From an uncultured Microcaldota archaeon (lineage in GTDB: Archaea > Micrarchaeota > Micrarchaeia > Micrarchaeales > Micrarchaeaceae), in contig CAIOIN010000135.1 in the NCBI GenBank assembly GCA_903858385.1, positions 1-6,837 on the forward strand: DNA of 6,837 nucleotides, read 5' to 3'. Within the stretch, counting starts at the first letter, position 1; each line of letters starts with the position of its first letter. Under the pieces are notes generated by a model. It had not been told where the DNA came from, did not search any database, and worked only from the letters and a program-made list of their open reading frames with translations. Shown here one piece after another: positions 6,023 through 6,837 of this stretch. Position numbers and translations under genes: made by a program.

Positions 6023-6031
6023 ATTTAAATA
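6023..6031 (-). promoter_or_regulatory. TATA box for the aldehyde dehydrogenase gene
   Basis: On the minus strand this reads TATTTAAAT, preceded by GAG as a weak BRE. Its centre lies about 37 bases before ATG 5990 and 40 before ATG 5987, agreeing with the other promoters here and deciding the start against GTG 6017. A leader of about 10 to 14 bases is predicted. Confidence 0.6.
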
Positions 6032-6075
6032 CTCTATAAGTAGCGATTCAATTTTTAAGATTAAGCCTCAAGAAG

Positions 6076-6123
6076 TTTTATTACGCACTGTAATAGAAAG
6101 CTTCTCGTATAAATAAAAAGGTG
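6076..6123 (+). promoter_or_regulatory. Candidate promoter elements and ribosome binding site for the membrane protein
   Basis: Two TATA-like boxes occur: TTTTATTA (6076-6083) and TATAAATA (6108-6115). AAGGTG (6118-6123), five bases before ATG 6129, is the clearest Shine-Dalgarno in the window. It fits transcription from the first box with a leader of about 25 bases. The second box is the better match, but it would start transcripts near 6137 and force use of ATG 6141 or 6156. Confidence 0.45.
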
Positions 6124-6128
6124 CAAGC

Positions 6129-6791
6129 ATGCCACGTTCAATGTCCAAAAAATTCATGCTTCATCCGCACGAAGCTGTTCTGGCCGCTATCGAGTACTTG
6201 ATACTAATTGCGCTGGTCGCAACGCCCCTCTTCCTGTTGCAAGTATACACCTCGCGCTTCGCTGGATATGTTACGGCAACAGAGAATTTCAGCTTCCCGC
6301 CTCCTTACACCAATGGATTGGAAATCAATTATCTGGGCGCCATCCTGCCGCTGCTTATCTCCATCCCTCTTGCAGTGTACATAAGACGCAGGGTTCATGC
6401 GTTGTTCAAAAGACGTTTCAAGAACCTGACGATTCTATTCTTGTTGCTATACGCGATTGTCGGCATGCTGTCGATCAAATACCCACTGATAGTATCGATA
6501 TCAACCGGCAGCGGTCTCCTTTCGCTTGAGTTTGTAGCGGGGTTGTACACCTTCTGTATTATTCTCCTAAATCCAAACGACCCGAAACTCGTGATACCAA
6601 CCGCATACATCTCGAGTGCGGTCACAGGTGTCTTGAGCGATTTGATATTGTATGTGGTTTCAGCCCCAACCAATGGGATGGTCCTAATAGTCGGCGGATA
6701 CGGCCTTCTAGACGGGGATTTTATCATGCCGATAGCCTTCATGTTGGCAAGTCTGCTGTTGATGGAAATCATGAGAAGGCGGAAGACGTAA
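6129..6791 (+). CDS. Multi-spanning membrane protein, possibly DUF1614-like
   Basis: This 220-residue integral membrane protein has likely spans at about 18-40, 67-86, 100-117, 128-147, 155-177 and 198-214. A basic loop RRRVHALFKRRFK (86-98) and the basic C-terminus RRRKT (216-220) should face the cytoplasm. The 42-66 loop is polar and aromatic, probably outside. The C-terminal part, TGVLSDLI (166-173) followed by VGGYGLLDGDF (188-198), resembles from memory the 'GVIIGADL ... IGGAGTFDGIF' arrangement of DUF1614 proteins, whose function I do not know; this is tentative. Asp171 and Asp195/Asp197 in or near membrane segments are notable. A Shine-Dalgarno supports ATG 6129; ATG 6141 and 6156 are alternatives. 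It is divergent from the aldehyde dehydrogenase gene, with no operon partner visible. Confidence 0.75.
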   Translation: MPRSMSKKFMLHPHEAVLAAIEYLILIALVATPLFLLQVYTSRFAGYVTATENFSFPPPYTNGLEINYLGAILPLLISIPLAVYIRRRVHALFKRRFKNLTILFLLLYAIVGMLSIKYPLIVSISTGSGLLSLEFVAGLYTFCIILLNPNDPKLVIPTAYISSAVTGVLSDLILYVVSAPTNGMVLIVGGYGLLDGDFIMPIAFMLASLLLMEIMRRRKT

Positions 6792-6837
6792 TATCAGAAT
6801 AGCCCCAAGAGAGCCTCAGCCATACGGGCTTACCCCC

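Noticed and set aside
6801..6830. AGCCC/GGGCT pairing after the membrane protein gene as a terminator or RNA gene
   Set aside because: Five pairs around a twenty-base loop without a T run are too weak, and no tRNA-like fold could be made from the last 46 bases.
6769..6837. Minus-strand open frame running off the right edge, ending in WGYSDITSSAFS
   Set aside because: Only 22 codons are visible and they overlap the end of the membrane protein gene. It could be the end of a convergent gene, but nothing in it can be recognised.
1..6837. CRISPR array, insertion sequence, integrase or tRNA attachment site
   Set aside because: No regularly spaced repeats, transposase or recombinase motifs, or tRNA cloverleaf were seen on either strand.

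Overview
The window reads as archaeal chromosome at roughly 50% GC. Three genes have a TATA-like box at an almost constant distance (about 37 to 40 bases) from the chosen ATG. Bacterial -10/-35 signals are not apparent, most starts lack a clear Shine-Dalgarno, and the paired 'sulfatase' genes are of a type common in archaea. A DPANN (for example Micrarchaeota-like) or Thermoplasmata-related source is plausible, but this is inference; no rRNA, tRNA or mobile element is present to place it.

Layout. Left part, + strand: an adenine-nucleotide alpha-hydrolase-like enzyme of the PAPS-reductase/CysD family (35-829), an alkaline-phosphatase-superfamily 'sulfatase' (906-2093), then a promoter and a two-gene unit of a small ribbon-helix-helix protein (2156-2383) and a 117-residue orphan (2388-2741). 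Middle: a second 'sulfatase' on the - strand (2746-3951), almost touching the orphan tail to tail and divergent from a small P-loop kinase (4063-4599). Right part: a succinate-semialdehyde-type aldehyde dehydrogenase on the - strand (4626-5990), an AT-rich divergent promoter region, and a multi-spanning membrane protein (6129-6791).

The main finding is a short shared C-terminal tail. The CysD-like enzyme, the ribbon-helix-helix protein and the orphan have unrelated bodies, yet all end in K-L-x-x-L-G-Y followed by one or two residues (LRELGY, LRALGY, LSALGY), with different codons. This looks like a common docking or recognition tag linking a nucleotide-chemistry enzyme, a DNA-binding protein and an unknown protein, next to sulfatase-fold hydrolases. 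From memory, similar tails occur in the same CysD-like and ribbon-helix-helix families elsewhere and at the ends of many sulfatases, so the tag may mark a wider sulfur- or surface-ester-related system.

Both 'sulfatases' have threonine where a true sulfatase has the cysteine or serine that becomes formylglycine, and the CysD-like enzyme has lost the two cysteines of the family's C-terminal CxxCT motif. The cluster is therefore unlikely to be ordinary sulfate-ester hydrolysis or APS reduction. Phosphate-ester or nucleotidyl-transfer chemistry, perhaps on cell-surface glycans or lipids, is more likely. Three regulatory patterns also stand out: a near-perfect tandem 10-bp repeat before the first gene, a perfect CAAACA/TGTTTG palindrome between the divergent sulfatase and kinase, and a strong hairpin that starts inside the first gene's stop codon.
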